Origin: Pseudomonadota bacterium
GTDB taxonomy: Bacteria > Pseudomonadota > Alphaproteobacteria > Caulobacterales > Caulobacteraceae
DNA: 5,017 bases
Direction: 5' to 3'
NCBI GenBank assembly: GCA_023434015.1
Contig: JAEYTM010000303.1
Span: 1 to 5,017, forward strand
Numbering within the stretch: position 1 is the first letter of the stretch; every line of letters starts with the position of its first letter. Made by a program: the position numbers and the translations under genes. Shown here piece after piece: positions 1-5,017 of the stretch. A model generated the notes under the pieces. It ran no database searches. It was not told the DNA's origin and saw only the letters and a list, made by a program, of their open reading frames with translations.

Positions 1-2
1 GC

Positions 3-35
3 GGTGGGCGTCCCGGCGGCAAGCCCCGCGGCTAG
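3..35 (+). CDS. 3' end of an upstream gene, probably a pseudouridine synthase with a basic tail (partial)
   Basis: Only the last ten codons are visible, reading GGRPGGKPRG and then TAG at 33-35. A Gly/Pro-rich tail with Arg and Lys is typical of the disordered RNA-binding C-terminal extension on alphaproteobacterial RluB/RsuA-type pseudouridine synthases. That gene commonly sits directly before rsmD in this group. The stop lies 3 nt before the rsmD ATG, which suggests cotranscription and translational coupling of two rRNA-modifying enzymes. The reading frame is seen directly. The enzyme identity is inferred from the tail composition and neighbourhood alone, and another basic-tailed protein cannot be excluded. 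Confidence 0.4.
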   Translation, partial: GGRPGGKPRG

Positions 36-38
36 ACC

Positions 39-608
39 ATGCGCATCGTTTCCGGAGAGTTCCGAGGCAAGGCGTTGGTCGCCCCCGCGGGAGAGGCCAC
101 GCGTCCGACCTCGGATCGCGCGCGGCAGGCGATCTTCAACATCCTGGAGCACGCCGGCTGGTCCAATGGCGTGCGCGACGCCCGGGTGATCGACCTGTTC
201 GCGGGCTCCGGCGCCCTGGGCTTTGAGGCCCTGTCGCGCGGCGCGAGCTTCTGCCTGTTTGTCGAGACCGATACGGCGGCCCGCGGCGCCATCCGCGAGA
301 ACGTCGACGCCCTGGGCCTTTTCGGACGCACCCGGGTCCACCGCCGCAGCGCCATCGACCTCGGCGTCCGGCCGGGGGCGGACGGCCCGGCCTTCGATCT
401 CGCCTTCCTCGACCCGCCCTATGGCAAGGGGTTGGGCGAACAGACGCTGGCGAGGCTGGCTGAGGGCGGCTGGCTGGCGCCCGGCGCGATCCTGGTGTTC
501 GAACGCGGCGTGTCCGAGCCGACCCTCGCGGTGGCCGGCTACGAGGTGCTGGACGAGCGGGACTATGGGGCCGCCAAGGTCTGGTTCCTGCGGCTGGCGG
601 CCGCCTGA
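39..608 (+). CDS. rsmD: 16S rRNA (guanine(966)-N(2))-methyltransferase RsmD
   Basis: A 189-residue cytoplasmic SAM-dependent methyltransferase that N2-methylates G966 of 16S rRNA in the assembling 30S subunit. The length is normal for the family. It opens with MRIVSGEFRG, the typical RsmD N-terminus, followed by TRPTSDRAR (21-29), the family signature in the substrate-binding N-terminal part. The Rossmann SAM-binding motif I is DLFAGSG (52-58), continuing into a conserved FEALSRGA stretch (62-69). FVETD (74-78) supplies the acidic residue expected to contact the SAM ribose. The catalytic motif IV is DPPY (125-128), as in N-methyltransferases acting on exocyclic amines. The ATG at 39 is chosen because it gives the canonical N-terminus. 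No clear Shine-Dalgarno precedes it, but the upstream stop ends 3 nt away, so translation may be coupled. All key motifs are intact. Confidence 0.96.
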   Translation: MRIVSGEFRGKALVAPAGEATRPTSDRARQAIFNILEHAGWSNGVRDARVIDLFAGSGALGFEALSRGASFCLFVETDTAARGAIRENVDALGLFGRTRVHRRSAIDLGVRPGADGPAFDLAFLDPPYGKGLGEQTLARLAEGGWLAPGAILVFERGVSEPTLAVAGYEVLDERDYGAAKVWFLRLAAA

Positions 609-718
609 CGCCGCCCGTCACGAACGCTTCGCAAAAGGTTCACCGGTCGATCGCGCCGGCCTAACCGGTCGTTAGCCTCGCCACGGCTTTCTTCGCGCCC
701 AGAAATTTGGGGCCGCGT
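609..718. other. Intergenic spacer between rsmD and the histidine kinase gene
   Basis: This 110-bp stretch separates two co-oriented genes. I see no intrinsic terminator (no GC stem followed by a T run) and no convincing -35/-10 pair. It holds a direct repeat, ACCGGTCG, at 642-649 and 664-671, described separately. The end nearest the kinase is its most AT-rich part (AGAAATTT at 701-708), followed by GGGG at 709-712, which could be a weak ribosome binding site for the ATG at 719. Whether the kinase has its own promoter or is read through from rsmD cannot be settled from the sequence. Confidence 0.6.
642..671. repeat. Short direct repeat ACCGGTCG x2, possible operator
   Basis: ACCGGTCG occurs at 642-649 and again at 664-671, with starts 22 bp apart, close to two helical turns. 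The core ACCGGT is itself a palindrome, as expected for half-sites of a dimeric regulator, and a CGATCG palindrome (648-653) overlaps the first copy. It lies 48-77 bp before the kinase ATG, a plausible regulatory position. Short CG-rich repeats arise easily by chance at this base composition, so a regulatory role is only a suggestion. Confidence 0.25.
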
Positions 719-2290
719 ATGACGCTTCTGCTGGACATTGCGCCGTATATCCCGCCGGCCTCGCCACAGGCGACGGGCGGCGAGATCTACCAGCGTTTCG
801 AGACCGAGCCGGACACCCTGGCCATCGCGGTGGTCGATCTTGAGGGCCGGCCGCTGGGCCTGATCGAACGCAACGCCTTTCTCGTCCAGATGGCGGCCCA
901 GTACGGCTATGCGTTGTGGGCGAGGCGGCCGGTCTCGCACCTGATGAAGACCGACCCGGTGATCGCCGACGGCGACGTCACCGCGGCCGAGTTCTGCGGC
1001 CAGATCCTGGAGGACCGGCCGTCCGAGCTGCTGCACGGCTTCATCGTCACCTGCGGCGGTCGGTACGCGGGGGTCGGCACGGCGCTCGCGCTGCTGCAGG
1101 CCACCGGCTCGGCGGCCTCGGCCCACGCCCAGGAGATGAGCCGCCTGGCTCAGGAGACCCAGGAGGCCCTGGCCGCCAAGGGCCGGTTCCTGGCGGTGAT
1201 GAGCCATGAGATCCGCACGCCGCTGAACGGGGTGCTGGCGGTGGCCGAAATCCTGCGGCGGAAGGCAGGAAACCCGACGTTGACGCCGCTCATCGACACC
1301 ATCATCGAGTCCGGCGGGGTGCTGTTGCGGCTGCTCAATGACGCCCTGGACCTCAGTCGCGCGGAGGCCTCGGGCCTGGTGCTGGACGAGGCGCCGAGGG
1401 CGCTGTCGGGCCTGCTGGACGACGCGGCAGGGCTGTGGTCGGCTATGGCCGAGCTGAAGGGCCTGGCCCTGGAGATCGACTATGAGGGCCCGCGCGACCT
1501 GTGGGCGCTGGCCGACGCCGGCCGGCTGCGCCAGGTACTGAACAATCTCGTCGGCAATGCGGTGAAGTTCACGCCACGGGGCCGGGTGAGCGTGCGGGTG
1601 AGCTGCGCGGTCGAGGGACCCTATATCCGACTGCGCGGCGAGGTCAGCGACACTGGTCCCGGCGTTCCGGCCGAACGGCTGGCCGACATCTTCGAGCCGT
1701 TCCACCAGACCGACGACGGCGTGCGCCAGGGCGGCGCGGGCCTGGGCCTGGCCGTCTGCCGGCAGATCGTCGAGCGCATGAACGGAACCATTGCGGCCGA
1801 GAACGCGCCGGGCGGGGGCGCGCGGTTCCGTTTCGAGGCGCCGCTGCACGGCCTGCCGGCGCCGGAAGCTGCCGCCGCGCAGGCGCCGCTTGAGGAGTCC
1901 GCCACCCGCGCCTTGCATGTGCTGATCGCCGACGACAACGAGACGAACCGCATGGTGGCCAGCACGCTGTGCGAGATGTTCGGCTGCACCAGCGAATGCG
2001 TGGACGACGGCGCCCAGGCGGTGACGGCGGCGGCCAGCGGCCGCTTTGACCTGATCCTGATGGATGTGAAGATGCCGGTAATGGATGGGGTCGAGGCCAC
2101 GCGCCGTATTCGCGCCCGGGCCGATGCGGTCTCGCAGACCCCCATCCTGGCGCTCACCGCCAACGCCGACCCCAGCGACGCGGCCTTCTATCGCCGCTGC
2201 GGCATGAACGGGGTGGTGGAGAAGCCGGTGAAGCCCGAACGGCTGCTGGCGGCGATGAACGCAGTGCTGACGCTGGCGGAAGCGGCCTAG
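719..2290 (+). CDS. Soluble hybrid histidine kinase: CBS-like sensor region, HisKA, HATPase, receiver
   Basis: A 523-residue hybrid sensor kinase expected to autophosphorylate on His and pass the phosphate to its own receiver. Residues about 20-127 resemble the CBS-like region found before GGDEF or kinase modules (RPLGLIERNAFL at 44-55, RRPVSHLM at 69-76, GFIVTCGGRYAGVGTALALL at 107-126). A predicted helical linker (about 131-155) leads to the H-box MSHEIRTPLNG with H163. The ATPase domain has the N-box NNLVGNAVKFT (275-285), G1 DTGPG (311-315), F-box FEPF (325-328) and G2 GGAGLGL (338-344). An Ala/Pro linker (about 376-397) joins the receiver: acidic pair D405/D406, phosphoacceptor D449, T480 and K502, all intact. 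There is no signal peptide or membrane span, so it should sense a cytoplasmic cue. No Hpt domain is present, so onward transfer needs a separate phosphotransferase. ATG 719 is preferred over TTG 707, which adds only four residues; GGGG at 709-712 is a weak RBS. The ligand and target are unknown. Confidence 0.92.
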   Translation: MTLLLDIAPYIPPASPQATGGEIYQRFETEPDTLAIAVVDLEGRPLGLIERNAFLVQMAAQYGYALWARRPVSHLMKTDPVIADGDVTAAEFCGQILEDRPSELLHGFIVTCGGRYAGVGTALALLQATGSAASAHAQEMSRLAQETQEALAAKGRFLAVMSHEIRTPLNGVLAVAEILRRKAGNPTLTPLIDTIIESGGVLLRLLNDALDLSRAEASGLVLDEAPRALSGLLDDAAGLWSAMAELKGLALEIDYEGPRDLWALADAGRLRQVLNNLVGNAVKFTPRGRVSVRVSCAVEGPYIRLRGEVSDTGPGVPAERLADIFEPFHQTDDGVRQGGAGLGLAVCRQIVERMNGTIAAENAPGGGARFRFEAPLHGLPAPEAAAAQAPLEESATRALHVLIADDNETNRMVASTLCEMFGCTSECVDDGAQAVTAAASGRFDLILMDVKMPVMDGVEATRRIRARADAVSQTPILALTANADPSDAAFYRRCGMNGVVEKPVKPERLLAAMNAVLTLAEAA

Positions 2291-2688
2291 AATTCGATCT
2301 TCACGCTTGGCGCGGATCGCTGGTGCGGGCCGTGGTTCACGGCCTCGATGTTGTTGCCGTCGGGATCGAAGGCGAAGGCGGCGTAGTAGCCCGGGTGATA
2401 GTCCCGCTCGCCCGGCGCGCCGTTGTCCCGCCCGCCGGCGGCCAGAACCGCGGCATGGAAGCGGTCGACGCTTTCCCGGTCCCTGGCCTGGAAGGCGAGG
2501 TGGACATGGCTGTGGCTGCCGGGGTCGCCGACATCGACCCAGAACTCGTCGCAGAAGAAGTAGTCGTCGGCTTCGATCATCGGGAGCCCGAGGGCGTCCA
2601 GGGCGGCCTTGTAGAAGCGTTTGGACGCCGCGAGATCCTTCACCCGCAGGTGGACGTGGTCGAACAGACGGCCGCGGTGCAACTCCAT
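2287..2688 (-). CDS. VOC-superfamily (glyoxalase/dioxygenase-fold) protein
   Basis: A 133-residue single-module vicinal-oxygen-chelate protein, the usual length for the small glyoxalase/bleomycin-resistance/dioxygenase family. It starts with the family pattern FDHVHLRVKDLAASKRFY (9-26) and ends with AFAFDPDGNNIEAV (104-117). Likely metal ligands are H11 (beta-1), H63 (within SHVHLAF, 60-66) and E115. H13, H59 and H61 are nearby alternatives. Such proteins usually act as dimers in the cytoplasm on small metabolites, and the substrate cannot be read from the sequence. The start ATG is supported by GGAGGG just upstream. It lies 23 bp downstream of the mutL stop on the same strand, so the two are probably cotranscribed, with no obvious functional link to mismatch repair. 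Its TAG stop overlaps that of the convergent kinase gene within CTAG (2287-2290). Confidence 0.9.
   Translation of the reverse strand: MELHRGRLFDHVHLRVKDLAASKRFYKAALDALGLPMIEADDYFFCDEFWVDVGDPGSHSHVHLAFQARDRESVDRFHAAVLAAGGRDNGAPGERDYHPGYYAAFAFDPDGNNIEAVNHGPHQRSAPSVKIEF
2328..2344 (+). terminator. Perfect 7-bp hairpin, weak candidate terminator for the kinase transcript
   Basis: GGCCGTG (2328-2334), loop GTT, CACGGCC (2338-2344) form a perfect 7-bp stem with a 3-nt loop, extendable by one G-U pair. It lies 37 nt past the kinase stop and inside the 3' coding part of the convergent VOC gene. No T run follows, so it is not a classical intrinsic terminator. It could slow polymerase or protect a 3' end, or may be chance in GC-rich DNA. 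The stem is seen directly and the role is speculative. Confidence 0.2.
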
Positions 2689-2692
2689 GGCG

Positions 2693-2698
2693 CCCTCC
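2693..2698 (-). promoter_or_regulatory. Ribosome binding site of the VOC gene
   Basis: On the minus strand GGAGGG lies 4 nt before the ATG whose first base is 2688. It is a strong Shine-Dalgarno match within the 23-bp mutL-VOC gap. It fixes the VOC start and shows that the gene can be translated independently of mutL on a shared message. Confidence 0.8.
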
Positions 2699-2711
2699 GT
2701 CGGCGGGCTTC

Positions 2712-4571
2712 TCAGCGCCGCCCGAACAGCCGCTCGATGTCGGCCAGTTTCAGTTCAACATAGGTCGGCCGGCCATGGTTGCACTGGCCGGAATGGGGCG
2801 TGGCCTCCATCTGGCGCAGCAGGGCGTTCATCTCGGGCGCCGACAGCCGGCGGCCCGCCCGGACCGAACCGTGGCAGGCCATGGTCGAGCAGACCTCTTC
2901 CAGCCTTTCCTTGAGCGCCAGGGTCTGGCCGGTCTCGGCCAGGTCGTCGGCGATGTCGCGGACCAGGCCTGCGGCGTCGGTCTCTCCCAGCAGGGCGGGA
3001 GTTTCGCGCACCAGCACCGCGCCCGGACCGAACGGCTCCAGCACCAGGCCCAGGGCCGCCAGCTCCTCGGCGCGGGCGCAGACCCGCTCGGCCTCGGCCG
3101 GGTCGAGCTCGACGACCTCGGGCAGCAGCAGGGCCTGGCGGGCGACCCCGCCGTGGGCCATCTCGCCTTTCATCCGCTCGTAGACCAGCCGTTCGTGCGC
3201 GGCGTGCTGATCGACGATGACCACGCCGTCGCGGGTCTGGGCGACGATATAGGTCTCATGCACCTGGGCCCGCGCGGCGCCGAGCGGATAGTCGACGGGA
3301 TCGAACACCGGCGCCGCTGAACCCGCTTCCGCCATTCCTGGCTGCGCATCCCAGCGCGATTCCCCCAGCGGCTCCGTGCGGGCGGAAATCTCCGCCAGGC
3401 CAGGGATCGACTGAACCGCCGCGGCCAGCCCGCCGCCGGGGCTCCAGCCGCCCGCCTGCCAGGCCGAGAAGCCGGCCGCCGAAGGCTGGGGCGGCGGCAT
3501 GCCCGGCCGGAAGCCGCCCAGCGCCGCGCTGGCCACGGTGGTCGAGGCGCGGTGGCCGGCGCTGGCCAAGGCGTGCCGCAGGCCGCCGACGATCAGGCCT
3601 CGGACCAGGCCGGGATCGCGGAAGCGGACCTCGGCCTTCGCCGGATGGACGTTGACGTCCACATAGCTGGTGTCGAGCTCGACATAGAGCGCCGCCAGCG
3701 GATGCCGGTCGCGGGCCAGAAAATCGGCGTAGGCGGCGCGCAGGGCGCCCTGCAGCAGGCGGTCACGCACCGGCCGGCCATTGACGAACAGATACTGGTG
3801 GGCCGCATTGCCACGGTTGTAGGTCGGCAGGCCGGCGAAGCCCGACAGGCGAACGCCCTCCCGCTCGTGGTCCAGGGCCAGGGCGTTGTCGGAAAATTCC
3901 CGCCCCATGATCGCCGAAAGGCGGGCGAGACGGCCGTCCGGCCCGGCCGCCTCGGCAGGCAGGCGCAGGGTGCGGCGGCCGTCGAGGTCGAGGGTGAAAG
4001 CCACCGCCTCATGGGCCATGGCCTGGCGCTTGATCTCCTCGGCGATGGCCATGGCCTCGGCGCGTTCGGATTTCATGAACTTGAGGCGCGCGGGCGTGGC
4101 GTAGAACAGGTCGCGCACCTCCACCCGGGCGCCGTGCGGGCCGGGGAAGGGGGCGGGCGACACGCCGCCCAGGGCTCCGCCTTCGACGTAGATGGCGTGG
4201 GCGTCGGTCGCGCCGCGCGCGCGGCTGGTGATCGACAGGCGCGCCACCGAGCCAATCGACGGCAGGGCCTCGCCGCGGAAACCCAGCGTAGAGATGTGCA
4301 GCAGGTCGTAGTCGCCGGCGTCGTCGGGAGCGAGCTTGGAGGTCGCGTGCCGCTCCACCGCCAGGGGAAGTTCGGCGGCCGACAGGCCCGAGCCGTCGTC
4401 CGCGACGAGGATGCGGGTCAGACCGCCGCCGTCGGCCTGGACCTCGACGCGCGCGGCTCCAGCGTCGAGGGCGTTCTCGACCAGTTCCTTTACCGCGCTG
4501 GCGGGCCGTTCCACCACCTCGCCGGCGGCGATGCGGTTGACGGTCTCGGGCGGCAGGCGGCGGATAGGCAT
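2712..4571 (-). CDS. mutL: DNA mismatch repair protein MutL, endonuclease-type
   Basis: A 619-residue full-length MutL, which couples MutS mismatch recognition to strand incision and removal. The N-terminal GHKL ATPase is intact: start IRRLPPETVNRIAAGEVVERP (from residue 3), motif I ENALDAGA (32-39, catalytic E32, Mg-binding N33), DDGSGL (58-63), HATSKL (75-80), TLGFRGEAL (95-103). The transducer domain contains VNGRPVRD (263-270) and DVNVHPAKAEVRF (305-317). A Gly/Pro/Ala-rich linker (about 340-425) leads to the C-terminal dimerization domain with DQHAAHERLVYE (454-465), an exact match to the DQHA(X)2E(X)4E nuclease motif. ACHGS (565-569) and CNHGRP (597-602) complete the metal site. QALLLP (479-484) fits the sliding-clamp-binding motif. 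These features indicate a nicking MutL as in MutH-less bacteria, unlike the E. coli protein. The start is the canonical N-terminus; only a weak AGAAAG precedes it. It probably leads an operon with the VOC gene. Confidence 0.97.
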   Translation of the reverse strand: MPIRRLPPETVNRIAAGEVVERPASAVKELVENALDAGAARVEVQADGGGLTRILVADDGSGLSAAELPLAVERHATSKLAPDDAGDYDLLHISTLGFRGEALPSIGSVARLSITSRARGATDAHAIYVEGGALGGVSPAPFPGPHGARVEVRDLFYATPARLKFMKSERAEAMAIAEEIKRQAMAHEAVAFTLDLDGRRTLRLPAEAAGPDGRLARLSAIMGREFSDNALALDHEREGVRLSGFAGLPTYNRGNAAHQYLFVNGRPVRDRLLQGALRAAYADFLARDRHPLAALYVELDTSYVDVNVHPAKAEVRFRDPGLVRGLIVGGLRHALASAGHRASTTVASAALGGFRPGMPPPQPSAAGFSAWQAGGWSPGGGLAAAVQSIPGLAEISARTEPLGESRWDAQPGMAEAGSAAPVFDPVDYPLGAARAQVHETYIVAQTRDGVVIVDQHAAHERLVYERMKGEMAHGGVARQALLLPEVVELDPAEAERVCARAEELAALGLVLEPFGPGAVLVRETPALLGETDAAGLVRDIADDLAETGQTLALKERLEEVCSTMACHGSVRAGRRLSAPEMNALLRQMEATPHSGQCNHGRPTYVELKLADIERLFGRR

Positions 4572-4642
4572 GGCGGAGCTTTCTAAGGCCGGTCAATATA
4601 GGGCGATTCCGGGCGGGCGGAGCGCATCCACAGGAGCGGCCC
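4572..4642. promoter_or_regulatory. Divergent intergenic region between mutL and the TraB-like gene
   Basis: These 71 bp must hold the 5' signals of both divergent genes, unless promoters lie inside the coding regions. The only AT-rich island is TCAATATA (4593-4600). Read on the minus strand it gives TATATT (4600-4595), a possible -10 element for mutL with a leader of under 30 nt. No good -35 hexamer sits at the expected distance, and GCTCCG is what is found there. The plus strand has no clear promoter beyond the same island. The location is certain but the specific elements are tentative. Confidence 0.4.
4632..4636 (+). promoter_or_regulatory. Ribosome binding site of the TraB-like gene
   Basis: AGGAG lies 6 nt before the ATG at 4643, a near-ideal Shine-Dalgarno position. 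It favours this start over the in-frame ATG at 4652. Confidence 0.8.
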
Positions 4643-5017
4643 ATGCGCGCGATGAATCTGGGGGTCCTGGGCGCGGCGATCGGCGCCGCGGCGGCGCTGG
4701 CGGCGTCCGGCGCGGCCGCGCAGGTTCCCTTGACGCCGGTCCCGTCTCACCCGGCCGATCCTGACGCCACCCTGGTCGAGGAACTGGTGGTCACCGCGCG
4801 GGACCGCGGGCCGGCCTGGTGGAAGGTCTCCGACGCCGACACCACCGTCTATGTGCTCGGTGCACCGTCCCTGGCGCCCAAGCGCATGCAATGGGACCGC
4901 GCGGTGTTCGAGCGTCATCTGCAGGGGGCCAGCGTGGTGATCCTGCCGTTCCAGAACGTGCGGGTGAAGATCACCGGGGCGGTGGGCGCGGCCTTCAACC
5001 TGCTGCGGCTGAAGTCG
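4643..5017 (+). CDS. Secreted TraB/GumN-like protein, N-terminal part (cut by window end)
   Basis: The first 125 codons are open to the window end with no stop. Residues 1-26 look like a Sec signal peptide: a short N-region with R2, a hydrophobic Ala/Gly/Leu core, and likely cleavage after GAAA before Q27. The mature protein should therefore be periplasmic or exported. A Pro-rich stretch (28-40) precedes VEELVVTAR (45-53), which resembles a TonB box. Then GPAWWKVSDADTTVYVLGAPS (from 56) matches the opening strand of the TraB/GumN (TIKI-related) fold, and a WDRAVFERHLQGASVVIL region (84-101) matches the helix and strand that follow. The family normally has a GxxH metal or catalytic motif here, but this protein reads G73-A-P-S76, so the His is missing. 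The start is set by AGGAG six nt upstream. It is divergent from mutL. The substrate and role are unknown, and the second half of the domain is not visible. Confidence 0.75.
   Translation, partial: MRAMNLGVLGAAIGAAAALAASGAAAQVPLTPVPSHPADPDATLVEELVVTARDRGPAWWKVSDADTTVYVLGAPSLAPKRMQWDRAVFERHLQGASVVILPFQNVRVKITGAVGAAFNLLRLKS

Noticed and set aside
596..605. GGCGGCCGCC palindrome at the rsmD stop, considered as a terminator or regulator site
   Set aside because: It has no loop and no T run, and it encodes the Ala-rich C-terminus. Such GC palindromes are expected by chance here.
136..621. 161-codon minus-strand frame opposite rsmD
   Set aside because: The Arg/Pro-rich translation is typical of a shadow frame, and rsmD on the other strand is unambiguous.
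707..718. TTG at 707 as the kinase start
   Set aside because: It adds only MGPR ahead of an ATG, and the GGGG at 709-712 is better explained as a weak ribosome binding site for ATG 719.
563..1918. Long 451-codon open frame on the minus strand opposite the kinase gene
   Set aside because: It lies antisense to a gene with all kinase motifs intact. Its translation is Arg/Gln/Gly-rich with no recognisable domain, as expected for the complement of GC-rich codons.
2307..3320. 337-codon open frame on the plus strand across the VOC gene and the mutL 3' end
   Set aside because: It spans two well-supported genes on the other strand and begins as an Arg-rich low-complexity shadow with no domain.
3552..4586. 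344-codon open frame on the plus strand opposite mutL
   Set aside because: It is antisense to the conserved ATPase and transducer domains of mutL. Its composition is dominated by Gly/Ala/Arg/Val and no motif is seen.
1..5017. A new multi-gene defence, mobile or biosynthetic system
   Set aside because: The genes are recognisable housekeeping, signalling and small-enzyme families in ordinary arrangement. No transposase, integrase, toxin-antitoxin pair, repeat array or shift in base composition was seen.

Overview
The window is very GC-rich (roughly 70% by eye), densely coded, and strongly biased to G/C at third codon positions. The protein types and gene styles suggest an alphaproteobacterium, most likely Caulobacterales (Caulobacter or Phenylobacterium). 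This is an inference from recalled family resemblance: an rRNA-modification pair ending in rsmD, a MutL carrying the nicking-endonuclease motif expected where MutH is absent, a soluble hybrid histidine kinase, and a divergent secreted TraB/GumN-like protein. No rRNA, tRNA, transposon, CRISPR or phage signal was seen.

Layout: positions 3-35 hold the last ten codons of an upstream gene with a basic Gly/Arg/Lys tail, probably a pseudouridine synthase. rsmD (39-608, +) follows after 3 nt. A 110-bp spacer with a repeated ACCGGTCG octamer leads to a cytoplasmic hybrid histidine kinase (719-2290, +) with a CBS-like N-terminal sensor region and a C-terminal receiver. This gene converges on a small VOC/glyoxalase-fold gene (2287-2688, -), and the two TAG stop codons share the same CTAG tetranucleotide. 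Upstream of the VOC gene on the same strand, 23 bp away, is mutL (2712-4571, -), so mutL and the VOC gene probably form a two-gene operon. mutL is divergent, across 71 bp, from a secreted TraB/GumN-like gene (4643 to the end, +), which is cut off by the window edge.

Functionally these are mostly housekeeping genes (16S rRNA methylation, mismatch repair) mixed with one signalling protein and two proteins of unknown substrate. I see no evidence that they form one dedicated system. The points most worth a second look are the TraB-like protein, which lacks the expected His of its first GxxH motif and carries a TonB-box-like segment, the CBS-like sensor fused to a soluble hybrid kinase, and the shared-stop convergent junction.
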